Part shown: positions 51,587 through 60,169 of the stretch, one piece after another
How positions within the stretch are numbered: the stretch's first letter is position 1
Layout: every line of letters begins with the position of its first letter
Assembly (NCBI GenBank): GCA_900759715.1
Contig: CAAEXF010000135.1
Span: 1-64,000 of the forward strand
DNA: 64,000 nt
Origin: Clostridium_AM sp900759715
GTDB taxonomy: Bacteria > Bacillota > Clostridia > Clostridiales > Clostridiaceae
Reading direction: 5' to 3'
Program-made: the position numbers and the translations under genes
Notes under the pieces: model-generated
What the model was told of the DNA's origin: nothing
The model's database searches: none
What the model saw: only the letters and a program-made list of their open reading frames with translations

Positions 51587-52602
51587 CAATGGAAGAATTA
51601 ATGAATTACATAAACCAAAAAAATCTTGAGGAAGTAATAGAGACATACCCTATTGCGGCAGATTTTCTTGCCAATTTTCGTTTGGATGCTATTCCAAAGA
51701 AACGTCCACTATTTCAGGTACTTGAAGAAGCAGACGAAGAAATTTTAAATGAATTTGGCTTGGACAGACATAGTATTTTGATGAACTTTTGTGAGTTTCT
51801 TCAAACTTTTACACAGACAGAAGCTTTGTCTACCAATGTTTCATCTATAACGATTATAGGAGGCTTTAATAAGTCAAAGGAAGCTGAAAACATCAAACTT
51901 ACTATTTGTTCTGGAGAAGTTATAAGCATTGTAGGGCCAACTGGGTCTGGCAAAAGTAGACTTTTAAGTGATATTGAGTGTCTTGCTCAAGGAGACACTC
52001 CAACAGGCAGGCAAGTACTGGTAAATGGGGCGATTGTTGATGAACTTCAGCGTTTTGATATGGAAGGCAAACTGGTGGCACAACTTTCACAAAATATGAA
52101 TTTTGTCATGGATTTGACAGTACGTGAATTTTTAGAGATGCATGCAAAAAGTAGACTAACACCTAACATTGATGAGGTGGTTGAGAAGTGTTTTAAGTGT
52201 GCAAATGATCTGGCTGGTGAAAAATTTCTTAAAAATACAAAAGTGACTCAGCTAAGTGGTGGCCAATCAAGAGCTTTAATGATCGCAGACACTGCTTATA
52301 TAAGTAAATCACCTATTGTATTAATTGACGAAATTGAAAATGCCGGAATTGACAGGCGTCAGGCTATAGAGCTTTTGGCGAAAAAGGAAAAGATTATTTT
52401 GGTTTCCACTCATGATCCACTGCTAGCTATTAGTGCAGATAAACGTATTGTTATTAAAAATGGTGGTATATACAAAGTTATAAAAATTTCTGATGCCGAA
52501 AAACAAAGCCTTGCAGCTATTGAAAAGCTTGATAATACATTGATGATGATTCGCAGCAGGCTGCGGGAAGGTGAAATTATAACAGAAGATTTACTTCAGT
52601 AG
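51583..52602 (+). CDS. Unusual soluble ABC ATPase
   Basis: 339 residues. The N-terminal 90 residues resemble DUF1858-like helical domains (EVIETYPIAADFLANF), but without their Cys pair. An ABC ATPase follows: Walker A GPTGSGKSR, signature QLSGGQSRA, Walker B IVLIDEIENAG and the switch His in STHDPL. No membrane segment. Start and stop of the gene before overlap by 4 bp (ATGA). It could act in transport or as a metal-site repair ATPase; this is open. Confidence 0.8.
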   Translation: MTMEELMNYINQKNLEEVIETYPIAADFLANFRLDAIPKKRPLFQVLEEADEEILNEFGLDRHSILMNFCEFLQTFTQTEALSTNVSSITIIGGFNKSKEAENIKLTICSGEVISIVGPTGSGKSRLLSDIECLAQGDTPTGRQVLVNGAIVDELQRFDMEGKLVAQLSQNMNFVMDLTVREFLEMHAKSRLTPNIDEVVEKCFKCANDLAGEKFLKNTKVTQLSGGQSRALMIADTAYISKSPIVLIDEIENAGIDRRQAIELLAKKEKIILVSTHDPLLAISADKRIVIKNGGIYKVIKISDAEKQSLAAIEKLDNTLMMIRSRLREGEIITEDLLQ

Positions 52603-52620
52603 TGAAAAGGAGAGTATATT

Positions 52621-53379
52621 ATGTGGAAAATATATGATGATTTAATAAATGGAATTCCAGAGGATTTTGTAGTAGATGAACTTATAACTGGAAGTGTAAC
52701 TTCCTATGTTAGAAGTGGAAAGGGATCAGGAATTGCTAGTTTTCGTTCCTATGAAACTAGAATGCCTATGTTTACAAAGAATTTGATTGGATCACCACTG
52801 CGTGAGGTAGCAGCCTGTGCAAAGTCATGGAACTTTGTTGAAGCTTCTATTGGAGTTGCTGCAATAAATGCTTATTATAATAATCCAGAAGTGGCAAGAA
52901 AAAATGGGGTGGAATTTTCAGATTCGAATCGCGTTGAGGATAGGTTATTTGATCCTTTTATTATGTCTCAAAATGATGTAAGAGGTAAAAAAGTTGCTGT
53001 GGTTGGACATTTTCCGCATTTAGAAAATCTGTTTGAGCCAATATGCGATCTCTCTATCATTGAATGGGAACCAGAAGATGGGGATTATCCTATATCTGCA
53101 GCTGAGTACTTGTTGCCCGAGTGTGATTATGTTTATATAACTTGTGCATCTATTATGGATAAAACCTTACCTAGAATGCTGGAATTATCAAAGAATGCTA
53201 AGCGAGTTACTATGGTAGGACCTGCAACTCCGCTAGCGCCTGTGCTATTTGATTATGGAGTTGAAGCGCTATCAGGATTTATGATTAAAGATCAGCAGCG
53301 TGCCTTTAGAGTTATTTCAGGTGCTGAAAAAGTAAGAATATACACTACAGGTCAAAAAGTTAACTTCAAAAAAAGTTAA
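52621..53379 (+). CDS. DUF4213/DUF364 protein (heavy-metal chelation type)
   Basis: 252 residues. An N-terminal DUF4213 enolase-like part (YDDLINGIPEDFVVDELITG) is followed by the DUF364 Rossmann-like part (GKKVAVVGHFPHLENLF, WEPEDGDYPISAAEYLLPECD, MVGPATPLAPVLFDYGV). The family structure suggests a role with heavy metals; the reaction is unknown. It is the last gene of the metal operon, 18 bp after the ABC ATPase. Confidence 0.9.
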   Translation: MWKIYDDLINGIPEDFVVDELITGSVTSYVRSGKGSGIASFRSYETRMPMFTKNLIGSPLREVAACAKSWNFVEASIGVAAINAYYNNPEVARKNGVEFSDSNRVEDRLFDPFIMSQNDVRGKKVAVVGHFPHLENLFEPICDLSIIEWEPEDGDYPISAAEYLLPECDYVYITCASIMDKTLPRMLELSKNAKRVTMVGPATPLAPVLFDYGVEALSGFMIKDQQRAFRVISGAEKVRIYTTGQKVNFKKS

Positions 53380-53460
53380 AGGCTTGAAACTTATCCATTG
53401 AAATATGGGCCAGTGGTCTTAAGCATTATAAATAAAACTTGAAAAAGATGTAGAAAAACA

Positions 53461-53499
53461 ATAAAACAACATATTTTAGAAAAAAATATGTTGTTTTAT
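53461..53499 (+). terminator. Terminator of the metal operon
   Basis: ATAAAACAACATATTTT faces AAAATATGTTGTTTTAT in an almost perfect stem of about 17 bp, ending in T-rich DNA. Confidence 0.75.
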
Positions 53500-53532
53500 A
53501 ATCAAATTAGTGATAGAATATATAATTGGAGT

Positions 53533-53566
53533 CCCTGCTGTGAAAAACACAGCCGTTAGTCCAGGG
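53533..53566 (+). promoter_or_regulatory. S6:S18 ribosomal leader
   Basis: CCCTG (53533) pairs with CAGGG (53562); inside it CTGTG and CACAG form a hairpin followed at once by CCG. This is the known layout of the rpsF leader that binds the S6:S18 pair for autoregulation. TATAAT at 53521-53526 would place the RNA start just before it. The rpsF SD GGAGG follows. Confidence 0.75.
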
Positions 53567-53583
53567 GGAGGAGGTGAAATTTA

Positions 53584-53871
53584 ATGAGAAAGTATGAAAC
53601 TATATTTATATTACATCCATCATTAGACGAAGAAGCTGTTAAAGCTAACGTTGAAAAATTTAAGGGTGTAATAGAAAATGGTGGAGGAGTAGTAGATAAC
53701 GTTGATGCGTGGGGTAAGAGAAAGCTTGCTTACGAAATAAACAAAATCGGCGAAGGTCACTACACTCTAATAAACTTCAGCGCTGATCCTGAATTACCAA
53801 AAGAGTTAGATAGAGTATTCAGAATTAATGACAGTGTTATAAGACACATAATAGTTAACAATGAAAAATAA
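53584..53871 (+). CDS. rpsF: 30S ribosomal protein S6
   Basis: 95 residues, full length. MRKYETIFILHPSLDEEAVK, VDAWGKRKLAYEI and FRINDSVIRHIIV are conserved S6 parts. It binds 16S rRNA together with S18. SD GGGGGAGGAGGTG. Unlike the usual rpsF-ssb-rpsR order, no ssb lies between it and rpsR. Confidence 0.97.
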   Translation: MRKYETIFILHPSLDEEAVKANVEKFKGVIENGGGVVDNVDAWGKRKLAYEINKIGEGHYTLINFSADPELPKELDRVFRINDSVIRHIIVNNEK

Positions 53872-53941
53872 AGTTAACGATGATATGTCTGAAGCATTTG
53901 AAAAAAACTGAAAGTTTTAATCGAGAAATATACGAAAAGAT

Positions 53942-53967
53942 ATAACTCCAGTAGATGATGGAGTTAT
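53942..53967 (+). promoter_or_regulatory. Hairpin between rpsF and rpsR
   Basis: ATAACTCCA and TGGAGTTAT, 9-bp stem, 8-nt loop, followed by TCTATTCC. It is a possible attenuator or RNA processing site in the place where ssb would be. The 125-bp gap shows no ssb remnant. Confidence 0.45.
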
Positions 53968-53996
53968 TCTATTCCAAAAGGTAAGGAGGGAGAAGC

Positions 53997-54251
53997 ATGG
54001 CAGAAAGAGAAGGCGGAAGAAGATATTCAGGTAAAATGAGAAGAGCAAAAAGAAAAGTTTGTTCTTTTTGTATGGATAAAGCTGAATTCATAGATTACAA
54101 AGATATAAATAAGTTAAGAAAATATGTTACTGAAAAAGGAAAGATTCTTCCAAGAAGAATTTCCGGTACTTGCGCTAAGCATCAAAGATCACTTACAGAT
54201 GCTATAAAGAGAGCAAGAAACATAGCATTATTACCATTTACAACAGATTAA
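53997..54251 (+). CDS. rpsR: 30S ribosomal protein S18
   Basis: 84 residues. KRKVCSFCMDKAEFIDYKD (zinc-type CxxC start), LRKYVTEKGKILPRRISGTC and QRSLTDAIKRARNIALLPF are S18 signatures. Partner of S6 on the small subunit. SD AAGGAGGGAG. Confidence 0.97.
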   Translation: MAEREGGRRYSGKMRRAKRKVCSFCMDKAEFIDYKDINKLRKYVTEKGKILPRRISGTCAKHQRSLTDAIKRARNIALLPFTTD

Positions 54252-54255
54252 ATCA

Positions 54256-54292
54256 AAAGCTGAAGAATATATGTTAGATATTCTTCAGCTTT
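54256..54292 (+). terminator. Terminator of rpsF-rpsR
   Basis: AAAGCTGAAGAATAT, a loop, ATATTCTTCAGCTTTTTTT. The region 54300-54560 behind it holds no gene that I can see. Confidence 0.85.
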
Positions 54293-54560
54293 TTTTATTA
54301 TATATAAATATCAATATCAAATAGAAGTTACTATAGAAACATCTTTCTATTTTATGATAATCACTAGCCTTTCCAATACAATATAACTTAAGATCTGATA
54401 TATCAAAGTAAATCAAGAAGCTTAATTCTAGGCATCATTTCATAAAGCTTTTGACTTAAATGAATAATATTAAAATGTTATCGAGTTTATATTTAAGCAA
54501 TTGGTACAAAATTTATAGACTATTTGATTCATGTTATAGATGGAATAACAATAAAATTAA

Positions 54561-54632
54561 TTAGGTACCTTAAAATATTACTTGACTTGCTCATAAAATC
54601 AGTTTATATTATAAATATAGTTAGGTACCTTA
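54561..54632 (+). promoter_or_regulatory. MarR promoter flanked by twin palindromic operators
   Basis: TTAGGTACCTTA occurs at 54561-54572 and again at 54621-54632. Its core AGGTACCT is a perfect palindrome. Between them lie TTGACT (54582-54587), a 17-bp spacer and TATATT (54605-54610). One operator is just upstream of -35 and the other is at the start of transcription; the two are 60 bp apart. This is the layout of MarR autorepression, possibly with looping. Confidence 0.7.
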
Positions 54633-54654
54633 TTATATTTCAAGGAGGATTCAA

Positions 54655-55230
54655 ATGGACAACAACACTATTGATGAAAAGGATGAAAAAATAATTATTT
54701 CATCTGATGAATTATTAATTGCATTAAACAAATTTATAAATATGTACCAAAGAAGTTTATATAGAACACGAGCTCATTATACACCTTATCGTGGTCAGGT
54801 TCGACTTTTAAATATTATAGCTCAAAACGATGGATTAAACCAAAAAGAGCTTACTGAAATATTGGATGTCAGAGCAGCAACATTGTCAGAGCTACTAGAT
54901 AAATTGGAACGTTCCAATCTTATTAGAAGGACAAAAGATGAAGTGGATAGACGTAAAATGCGTGTATTTTTAACTCCTGATGGTTTAGAGTTTTTAAAAA
55001 AATTTGAAAATCAGAATGATTTTTCAGAACAAGTATTTGAAAGCCTATCCAGTGAAGAAAAATACTCATTTTATAATACAATCAAAAAGCTTTGTACTCA
55101 TTTTGAAGCACAGGCGATTCTTGAAGATTATGATTTAAGTGAACCATTACCACCTCATCTGAGAGAACACATTCCACCTCATGAAAGAGATGGGCATCAT
55201 CCAAAGCCTCCATTACACCACCACAAATAA
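54655..55230 (+). CDS. MarR-family regulator with His-rich tail
   Basis: 191 residues. A winged helix-turn-helix lies at about 55-120 (LNQKELTEILDVRAATLSELLDKLERSNLIRR and the wing VDRRKMRVFLTPDG). The C-terminal tail is Pro/His-rich (PPHERDGHHPKPPLHHHK), which could bind a metal such as nickel or zinc. SD AAGGAGG. It probably represses itself through the twin palindromes and also controls the permease downstream. Confidence 0.9.
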   Translation: MDNNTIDEKDEKIIISSDELLIALNKFINMYQRSLYRTRAHYTPYRGQVRLLNIIAQNDGLNQKELTEILDVRAATLSELLDKLERSNLIRRTKDEVDRRKMRVFLTPDGLEFLKKFENQNDFSEQVFESLSSEEKYSFYNTIKKLCTHFEAQAILEDYDLSEPLPPHLREHIPPHERDGHHPKPPLHHHK

Positions 55231-55330
55231 ATTCTTCCGGTGATTCAAATGAATATTTTTGCTTATTTTAATTAGTACTACAAAATATAAATCTTATTTT
55301 ATATTAAATATTAGAGAAGGTGACCCTATT

Positions 55331-56509
55331 ATGAAAGCTGTGTTAAATGTTTTGAATGGATTTAAAGTATTTTTATTAAATAAAAATTGCGAATTTTTGA
55401 TTGAAATATTAGCAAAAATAAAAACATCCTTAAAAAATGATTGTTTTTTATCCATTTCCTTATCCGCTGCTATTATAACTTCATTTTTTAACAATCCAAA
55501 TTGGAGATATTTGGATTTGAGAGTGATTATTTGCTTGTTTGAATTGATGATTATTGTGAAAGCTTTTGAAGAATATTCCTTGATTAACCACATATCGTTA
55601 TTGATTTTGAATCAATGTAAAAACGAAAGAATTTTACTTCAAGTTTTGTGCTTGTTTGCTTTCGTATCAGCCATGTTTTTAACAAATGATGTGGCACTGA
55701 TGGCAATTATTCCAATCTTAATTAATATTTCCAGGAAGTGTAGTTATAATATTATTTTACCCACTATTCTTATAACAATTTCTGCAAATCTTGGAAGCTG
55801 TGCAACACCAATTGGGAATCCTCAAAATTTATACATTTTTTCTCATTACAAATTAAATGTTGAAAACTTTTTTTCTTATTCATTGCCAATTTGTATTGTA
55901 AGTTTGTTTTTACTAATTTGCATAACCTTCTTTATTAATCCTAAACAAATTTCCTTTATTGTGAATGATATCTCAATACTTAAAAAAAAGAAAATAATCG
56001 TGTTTTCAGTATTATTTGTTTTACTGATACTTAATATTCTTGGTACTATACCTTATTTTATAACCTTGCCTATTTTAATATTGGTGACACTTGCTTTAGA
56101 TAAAAGTCTATTTAAAAAACTCGACTACGGATTGCTAATTACTTTTGTTTGTTTTTTCATTTCGGTAGGCAATGTATCTAACATTGCTATAATACGCAAT
56201 TTTCTAACATTTTTAACTCATACACCAGCAAGTATTTATCTGTCTGCATTGCTATTAAGTCAAATCATAAGTAATGTACCAAGCAGTATTTTGCTTGCTC
56301 CTTTTGCATTCAATTGGCATGCATTATTTTATGGAGTAACTATTGGTGGACTGGGGACTCCTATTGCTTCACTGGCAAGTATTATTTCTTACAAGATGTT
56401 GATCCTTGAATATCCTTATAAAAAGAAAGAATATCTATTGAAGTTTATTTTATTAAACTTTTTTTGTCTATCAATTATAGGATTGATTTTATATATATAT
56501 ATTCAATAG
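55331..56509 (+). CDS. ArsB/NhaD/citrate-type ion permease
   Basis: 392 residues from ATG 55331 after GAAGGTGA; the upstream 24 codons have no SD. About ten membrane segments. AMFLTNDVALMAIIPI, the SANLGSCATPIGNPQNLYIF motif and the late ISNVPSSILLAPF and GGLGTPIASLASIISY belong to the ion-transporter (CitMHS/ArsB/NhaD) superfamily. The ion is unknown. It lies 100 bp after the MarR gene on the same strand. Confidence 0.85.
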   Translation: MKAVLNVLNGFKVFLLNKNCEFLIEILAKIKTSLKNDCFLSISLSAAIITSFFNNPNWRYLDLRVIICLFELMIIVKAFEEYSLINHISLLILNQCKNERILLQVLCLFAFVSAMFLTNDVALMAIIPILINISRKCSYNIILPTILITISANLGSCATPIGNPQNLYIFSHYKLNVENFFSYSLPICIVSLFLLICITFFINPKQISFIVNDISILKKKKIIVFSVLFVLLILNILGTIPYFITLPILILVTLALDKSLFKKLDYGLLITFVCFFISVGNVSNIAIIRNFLTFLTHTPASIYLSALLLSQIISNVPSSILLAPFAFNWHALFYGVTIGGLGTPIASLASIISYKMLILEYPYKKKEYLLKFILLNFFCLSIIGLILYIYIQ

Positions 56510-56659
56510 CGTGGGTTTTGTCGGAAATGTTGGCGACACCCCAAAAAGTATAGATACAATATATACTATTTCTGAAAGATATTTTTGAAAATAAGTTATA
56601 AAATAATATAATTTGTTGAATCATAATTTCATAAATAGAATAGAAAGGTGGTTTACTAC

Positions 56660-56872
56660 ATGGAAGGAAGCTTGATAAAACCTGAGGAATTGGTAGAGGT
56701 CCTTGAAGAAGATGGTGAACTAAGTATCTACAATGGAGCAAAAGAGTTGTTTATTCAAACTGTGGATGACAAAGAGGGATATTCCTATGTAAGCAGTACA
56801 AATGAGGAATTTGGCAGCAGCAGAGAAGCTGTGGAATGGGCAATTAATGAACTCCATAAAAGTATTATGTAA
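56660..56872 (+). CDS. Small conserved-looking protein
   Basis: 70 residues from ATG 56660 after AAAGGTGG. A compact alpha/beta layout: LIKPEELVEVLEEDGELSIYNG, then an EGYSYVSSTNEEFGSSREAVEWAINE helix. No family recognised, no membrane segment. It is a single gene followed by a terminator. Confidence 0.65.
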   Translation: MEGSLIKPEELVEVLEEDGELSIYNGAKELFIQTVDDKEGYSYVSSTNEEFGSSREAVEWAINELHKSIM

Positions 56873-56894
56873 AACTTAATTAAAGAGTAAGATC

Positions 56895-56921
56895 CAACAG
56901 CCTAACAGGGCTGTTTTTTTG
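56895..56921 (+). terminator. Terminator
   Basis: CAACAGCC, a 5-nt loop, GGCTGTT and a run of seven T. The stretch 56930-57225 after it shows no gene; it is very AT-rich. Confidence 0.8.
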
Positions 56922-57233
56922 TTGGACTTTAACAGCAATGATGCTTTCAGGTTTTGTTCAAATAGGAACACTAGCAGCTAGAAAAAACTCTTGACTAATT
57001 GAAGTGAATGTGTAATAATTAATTTAAAGTTACTTACTAAATGTAAGTTGGTTAAATAATTAATCAAAATAAAAAAAATTAACAAAATAAATTAATTGAA
57101 CAAGATAAGTATTTATAAGTTAGTAAAATAAATTCTGAAGAATCTACAATGTTCACAAATACATGTACCTTACATTATGGCTATGGACTACTAAATAACA
57201 ATAAGCTAATTAACATATAAAGGGGAGAGTGGG

Positions 57234-57665
57234 ATGGATTATTTAAATAATTTAGAAAACAACTTTAAGGAAATTTGTAATGAATGTCATCATAAAGGAT
57301 CAGAAAAATGTAATTATAGAAAGTGTAATATTGGATTCGCTAATTATGTTGTCAAAAATATCAAAGATAATTCTACTTATTCTATAGCTGATGGAGAAAG
57401 CTTAATTCCAAAAGATGATTTTAAATATTATGATGAAAAAGTAATTGCCAAAGGAGTTGCTAATATATGTAGGCTATGTAAGGAGTGTAATGAAAACCAT
57501 AATGAAAATTGTGTAATAGCTCTGACAAGAAGAACTTTAGAATATACACAACTAAAAGAAAAAATATCATATCCAGGAAATATAATTCTTTACTTAATTA
57601 ACGTAGCTGAACAAAAACCAGAGCTTGCAGAGTTAATAAAGCAAGAATATATGAGAATAGGATAA
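57234..57665 (+). CDS. Cysteine-rich protein
   Basis: 143 residues. Two Cys clusters: CNECHHKGSEKCNYRKC near the start (about 14-31) and CRLCKECNENHNENC near the middle (about 82-96). Eight Cys with nearby His could bind zinc or an Fe-S cluster. Family not recognised. SD AAGGGGAG. It is followed by DUF1858 and LigB-type genes on the same strand, so a redox role is a fair guess. Confidence 0.7.
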   Translation: MDYLNNLENNFKEICNECHHKGSEKCNYRKCNIGFANYVVKNIKDNSTYSIADGESLIPKDDFKYYDEKVIAKGVANICRLCKECNENHNENCVIALTRRTLEYTQLKEKISYPGNIILYLINVAEQKPELAELIKQEYMRIG

Positions 57666-57775
57666 TTTATTACTGGGGTAACATTATGATAAAAGAATTA
57701 GAAAAATTAATTGGACAATAGGAAAATCGATTTGATATGAATAAAAATTATATTTTATAGAGGAGTGTATGAAGA

Positions 57776-57967
57776 ATGATAGTTAACGGAAAAACATTAA
57801 TAAAAGATATCGTAAAAATGGGACCTAAGGCAGTAGAAATATTAATGAGCTTTGGTATGGGATGTATTGGATGCCCTGCATCTCAAAACGAGAGCATAGA
57901 ACAAGCAGCTGCAGTTCACGGAATTAATTTAGAAGACTTACTTCAAAGTTTAAATAGTATTCAATAA
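57776..57967 (+). CDS. DUF1858 redox-disulfide protein
   Basis: 63 residues, a complete DUF1858 domain. IKDIVKMGPKAVEILMSFGMGCIGCPASQNESIEQAA has the CxxC pair of the family known from hybrid-cluster-protein neighbourhoods. It may act in thiol redox exchange. SD GAGGAGTG before ATG 57776. Confidence 0.9.
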   Translation: MIVNGKTLIKDIVKMGPKAVEILMSFGMGCIGCPASQNESIEQAAAVHGINLEDLLQSLNSIQ

Positions 57968-58004
57968 GATTGTTTAATAATTTATTATAAAAGGATGTGA
58001 GACA

Positions 58005-58766
58005 ATGATACCATCAATATTTATTTGTCATGGTGGACCAAACTTAGTATTTGAAAAGAATGATTATACAAAATTCCTAAAAGAATTAGGTAGACGATAT
58101 ACACCTAAAGGAATAGTAATATTTACTTCTCATTGGGAAAGTGATACTTTAGCTATATCTTTTAGGGACGATACCTATGAAATGATTTATGATTTTGGAG
58201 GGTTCCAAAAGGAGCTTTACTCCTTTAAATATCCGGCTAAAGGATCAATTGAAATTGCTTCAAGCCTTCAAACAAAACTTGAAAGTCACGGGATTACAAC
58301 AAAAAAAGATGAAAGTAGAGGATTGGATCACGGTGCATGGGTGGTGTTACATCTGATGTATCCTGAAGCTAATATACCTGTGGTTCAGGTTTCTGTTAAT
58401 CCCGAACTTTCACTTGAAGAGCAGTATAAAATAGGTCAATCAATTCAGGAGCTAGGCAAGGAAGATATATTGGTCATTGGAAGCGGAGCAACTGTACACA
58501 ATCTTGCAACAATCGATTGGGAGGCCAATGGTACTAAAGCATGGGCTATGGAATTTGATAACTGGCTTATTGATAAAGTGGAAAAAAAGGACTTGGATTC
58601 TTTAATGGCTTTTGAAAAACTAGCTCCATATGCTAAATTAGCTATACCTAGAAATGAGCATTTAGTTCCTCTATTTATTAACATGGGTAGTGGACAGGTA
58701 AATCCCAAATTATTACATCGTAGTTATGATTATGGAACATTAAGTTATATTTGCTTTGAGTTTTAA
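58005..58766 (+). CDS. LigB/DODA-type extradiol dioxygenase-like protein
   Basis: 253 residues. IFICHGGPNLVF, FTSHWES, GLDHGAWVVLHLMYP and GSGATVHNL carry the His residues of class III ring-cleavage dioxygenases, nearest to the DODA/YgiD form that binds Zn or Fe. In a strict anaerobe oxygen use is doubtful, so another substrate or a hydrolytic role may apply. 37 bp after the DUF1858 gene. Confidence 0.9.
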   Translation: MIPSIFICHGGPNLVFEKNDYTKFLKELGRRYTPKGIVIFTSHWESDTLAISFRDDTYEMIYDFGGFQKELYSFKYPAKGSIEIASSLQTKLESHGITTKKDESRGLDHGAWVVLHLMYPEANIPVVQVSVNPELSLEEQYKIGQSIQELGKEDILVIGSGATVHNLATIDWEANGTKAWAMEFDNWLIDKVEKKDLDSLMAFEKLAPYAKLAIPRNEHLVPLFINMGSGQVNPKLLHRSYDYGTLSYICFEF

Positions 58767-58809
58767 ATATATCTATTTTTTAGGAGTCACAGCTTGTAAA
58801 GAACAATAT

Positions 58810-58857
58810 AATAGGGGTGTTTCTCAACTAATTACTTAGTTTTGAAACATCCCTATT
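58810..58857. terminator. Terminator
   Basis: AATAGGGGTGTTTC pairs with GAAACATCCCTATT, with TCAA/TTGA inside, and a T-run follows. It serves the LigB-type gene, and perhaps DUF975 on the other strand. Confidence 0.75.
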
Positions 58858-58902
58858 TTTGAACATTTATTTTGTTCTGGAGTTATTAGAATTTAACTAT
58901 CA

Positions 58903-59673
58903 TTAGTACATACCATTATCACCATCTGAGGTTTGTTGTGTTAACAATAAATCTTCATAGCTGCACAAGTTATTTTCTAAAGCATCTTTTCTCAATACTA
59001 AATATAGTTCAGCGTTTGTAGCATTCTCATAAGGCATTACAAACAATACGCCTACTAATAGAGCTATTGCACCTAATAGGTACCAACCAATAAATGATAA
59101 ATCTAATACGAACATATCAAATTTATGTCCTTTAGTCATCTCATTACTTAGAGCAATGGCTTCTTGAGCCCCAATGTTTGGATTGTCTGCAAGAATATAT
59201 GGTACCATTCTATAGGCATAGGACTTAATGATACCAGGTATGATTAATAGTAGAGTCCAAAGGAAAATAAAAACATTTGTTAATAACATTGTCTTTATTA
59301 TTCCCATATAGTTTTGTTTATTAAATCCAAAACTAAAGCACTTTTTATTATCTCTATATTGAGCGGACTGGACAAAATATTTTCTTCCACCTACTTCTAA
59401 GCAATATCCAATAAAAATACGAAGAATTAATATTACTATAATTGCAATTAATATAATTAATATAATTGATGTAAATTTCCAGTTTGTAAAGTAATTATTA
59501 TAGATATTTGAATAAACAGAGTCCTCTGAGTTTCTAGAGTGAGAACCACCTCCGCCGCCCCAACCGTTAGTACCTCCTGCCAAGGCAATGACTATACTAA
59601 CCCAAAATGCGCTCCAATAGGTTTTTCTTAAAACCGCTTTAGCTTTGTCTTTTAATTCTTTTCTAGTCCACAT
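58903..59673 (-). CDS. DUF975 membrane protein
   Basis: 256 residues, four or five membrane segments. ELKDKAKAVLRKTYWSAFWVS opens the family, a Gly/Ser loop follows, and IPGIIKSYAYRMVPYILADNPNIGAQEAIALSNEMTKGHKFDMF is the conserved central block. Family role unknown. The N-terminal WGGGGGSHSRN loop is extracellular or lumenal by prediction. Single gene. Confidence 0.9.
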   Translation of the reverse strand: MWTRKELKDKAKAVLRKTYWSAFWVSIVIALAGGTNGWGGGGGSHSRNSEDSVYSNIYNNYFTNWKFTSIILIILIAIIVILILRIFIGYCLEVGGRKYFVQSAQYRDNKKCFSFGFNKQNYMGIIKTMLLTNVFIFLWTLLLIIPGIIKSYAYRMVPYILADNPNIGAQEAIALSNEMTKGHKFDMFVLDLSFIGWYLLGAIALLVGVLFVMPYENATNAELYLVLRKDALENNLCSYEDLLLTQQTSDGDNGMY

Positions 59674-59908
59674 ATGTATCTCTCCTAATTTAAATTATTA
59701 ATTTATTTACTTTTGTAAAACTCACAATGTATAAAAAGTAATGCGTTAAGTTATTGCTATGAATATATAATAAGTTATTTTATACCACATATCAAGTTAA
59801 TCAAATAGACATATTTATCTATATTGACTGATTTTATCTTCCGGGTACACATAATCTCTATATTGCATGCAATTACTTATTTTTTCTCATGATTTCAAAA
59901 TTAGGATT

Positions 59909-60022
59909 ATGGAAAAAATTGAAACAAATCCAGGCATGTCTACTTTTAAAGAAACTAATGGGAAGTACATTAGAATTGAGGATTATGATTTTACGGGAAC
60001 AGTGGATTTAAGTGTTGAATAA
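59909..60022 (+). CDS. Short ORF, probable gene remnant
   Basis: 37 residues (MEKIETNPGMSTFKETNG...), no SD, no family. It may be the 3' end of a lost gene. The rest of 59674-60080 shows no gene. Confidence 0.3.
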   Translation: MEKIETNPGMSTFKETNGKYIRIEDYDFTGTVDLSVE

Positions 60023-60086
60023 CTAGACTGTTTATATTTTCTAAAGTTGTATATATGAAAAGGAGAATTTGTAGAAGCTTCTTTAA

Positions 60087-60113
60087 CCAGGTGAACCTTT
60101 GAGGTCCACCTGG
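60087..60113. terminator. Hairpin after the cupin gene
   Basis: ACCAGGTG and CACCTGGT over a 12-nt loop, 57 bp past the cupin stop on the - strand. T-run weak. Confidence 0.45.
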
Positions 60114-60169
60114 TGACACTAGAGTTGCCTCGGAATTGGAGAAATTTCATTTTCTAGTTCCTTTTAATA

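Noticed and set aside
57686..57721. An 11-codon ORF between the Cys-rich and DUF1858 genes
   Set aside because: Too short, with no SD-driven context.
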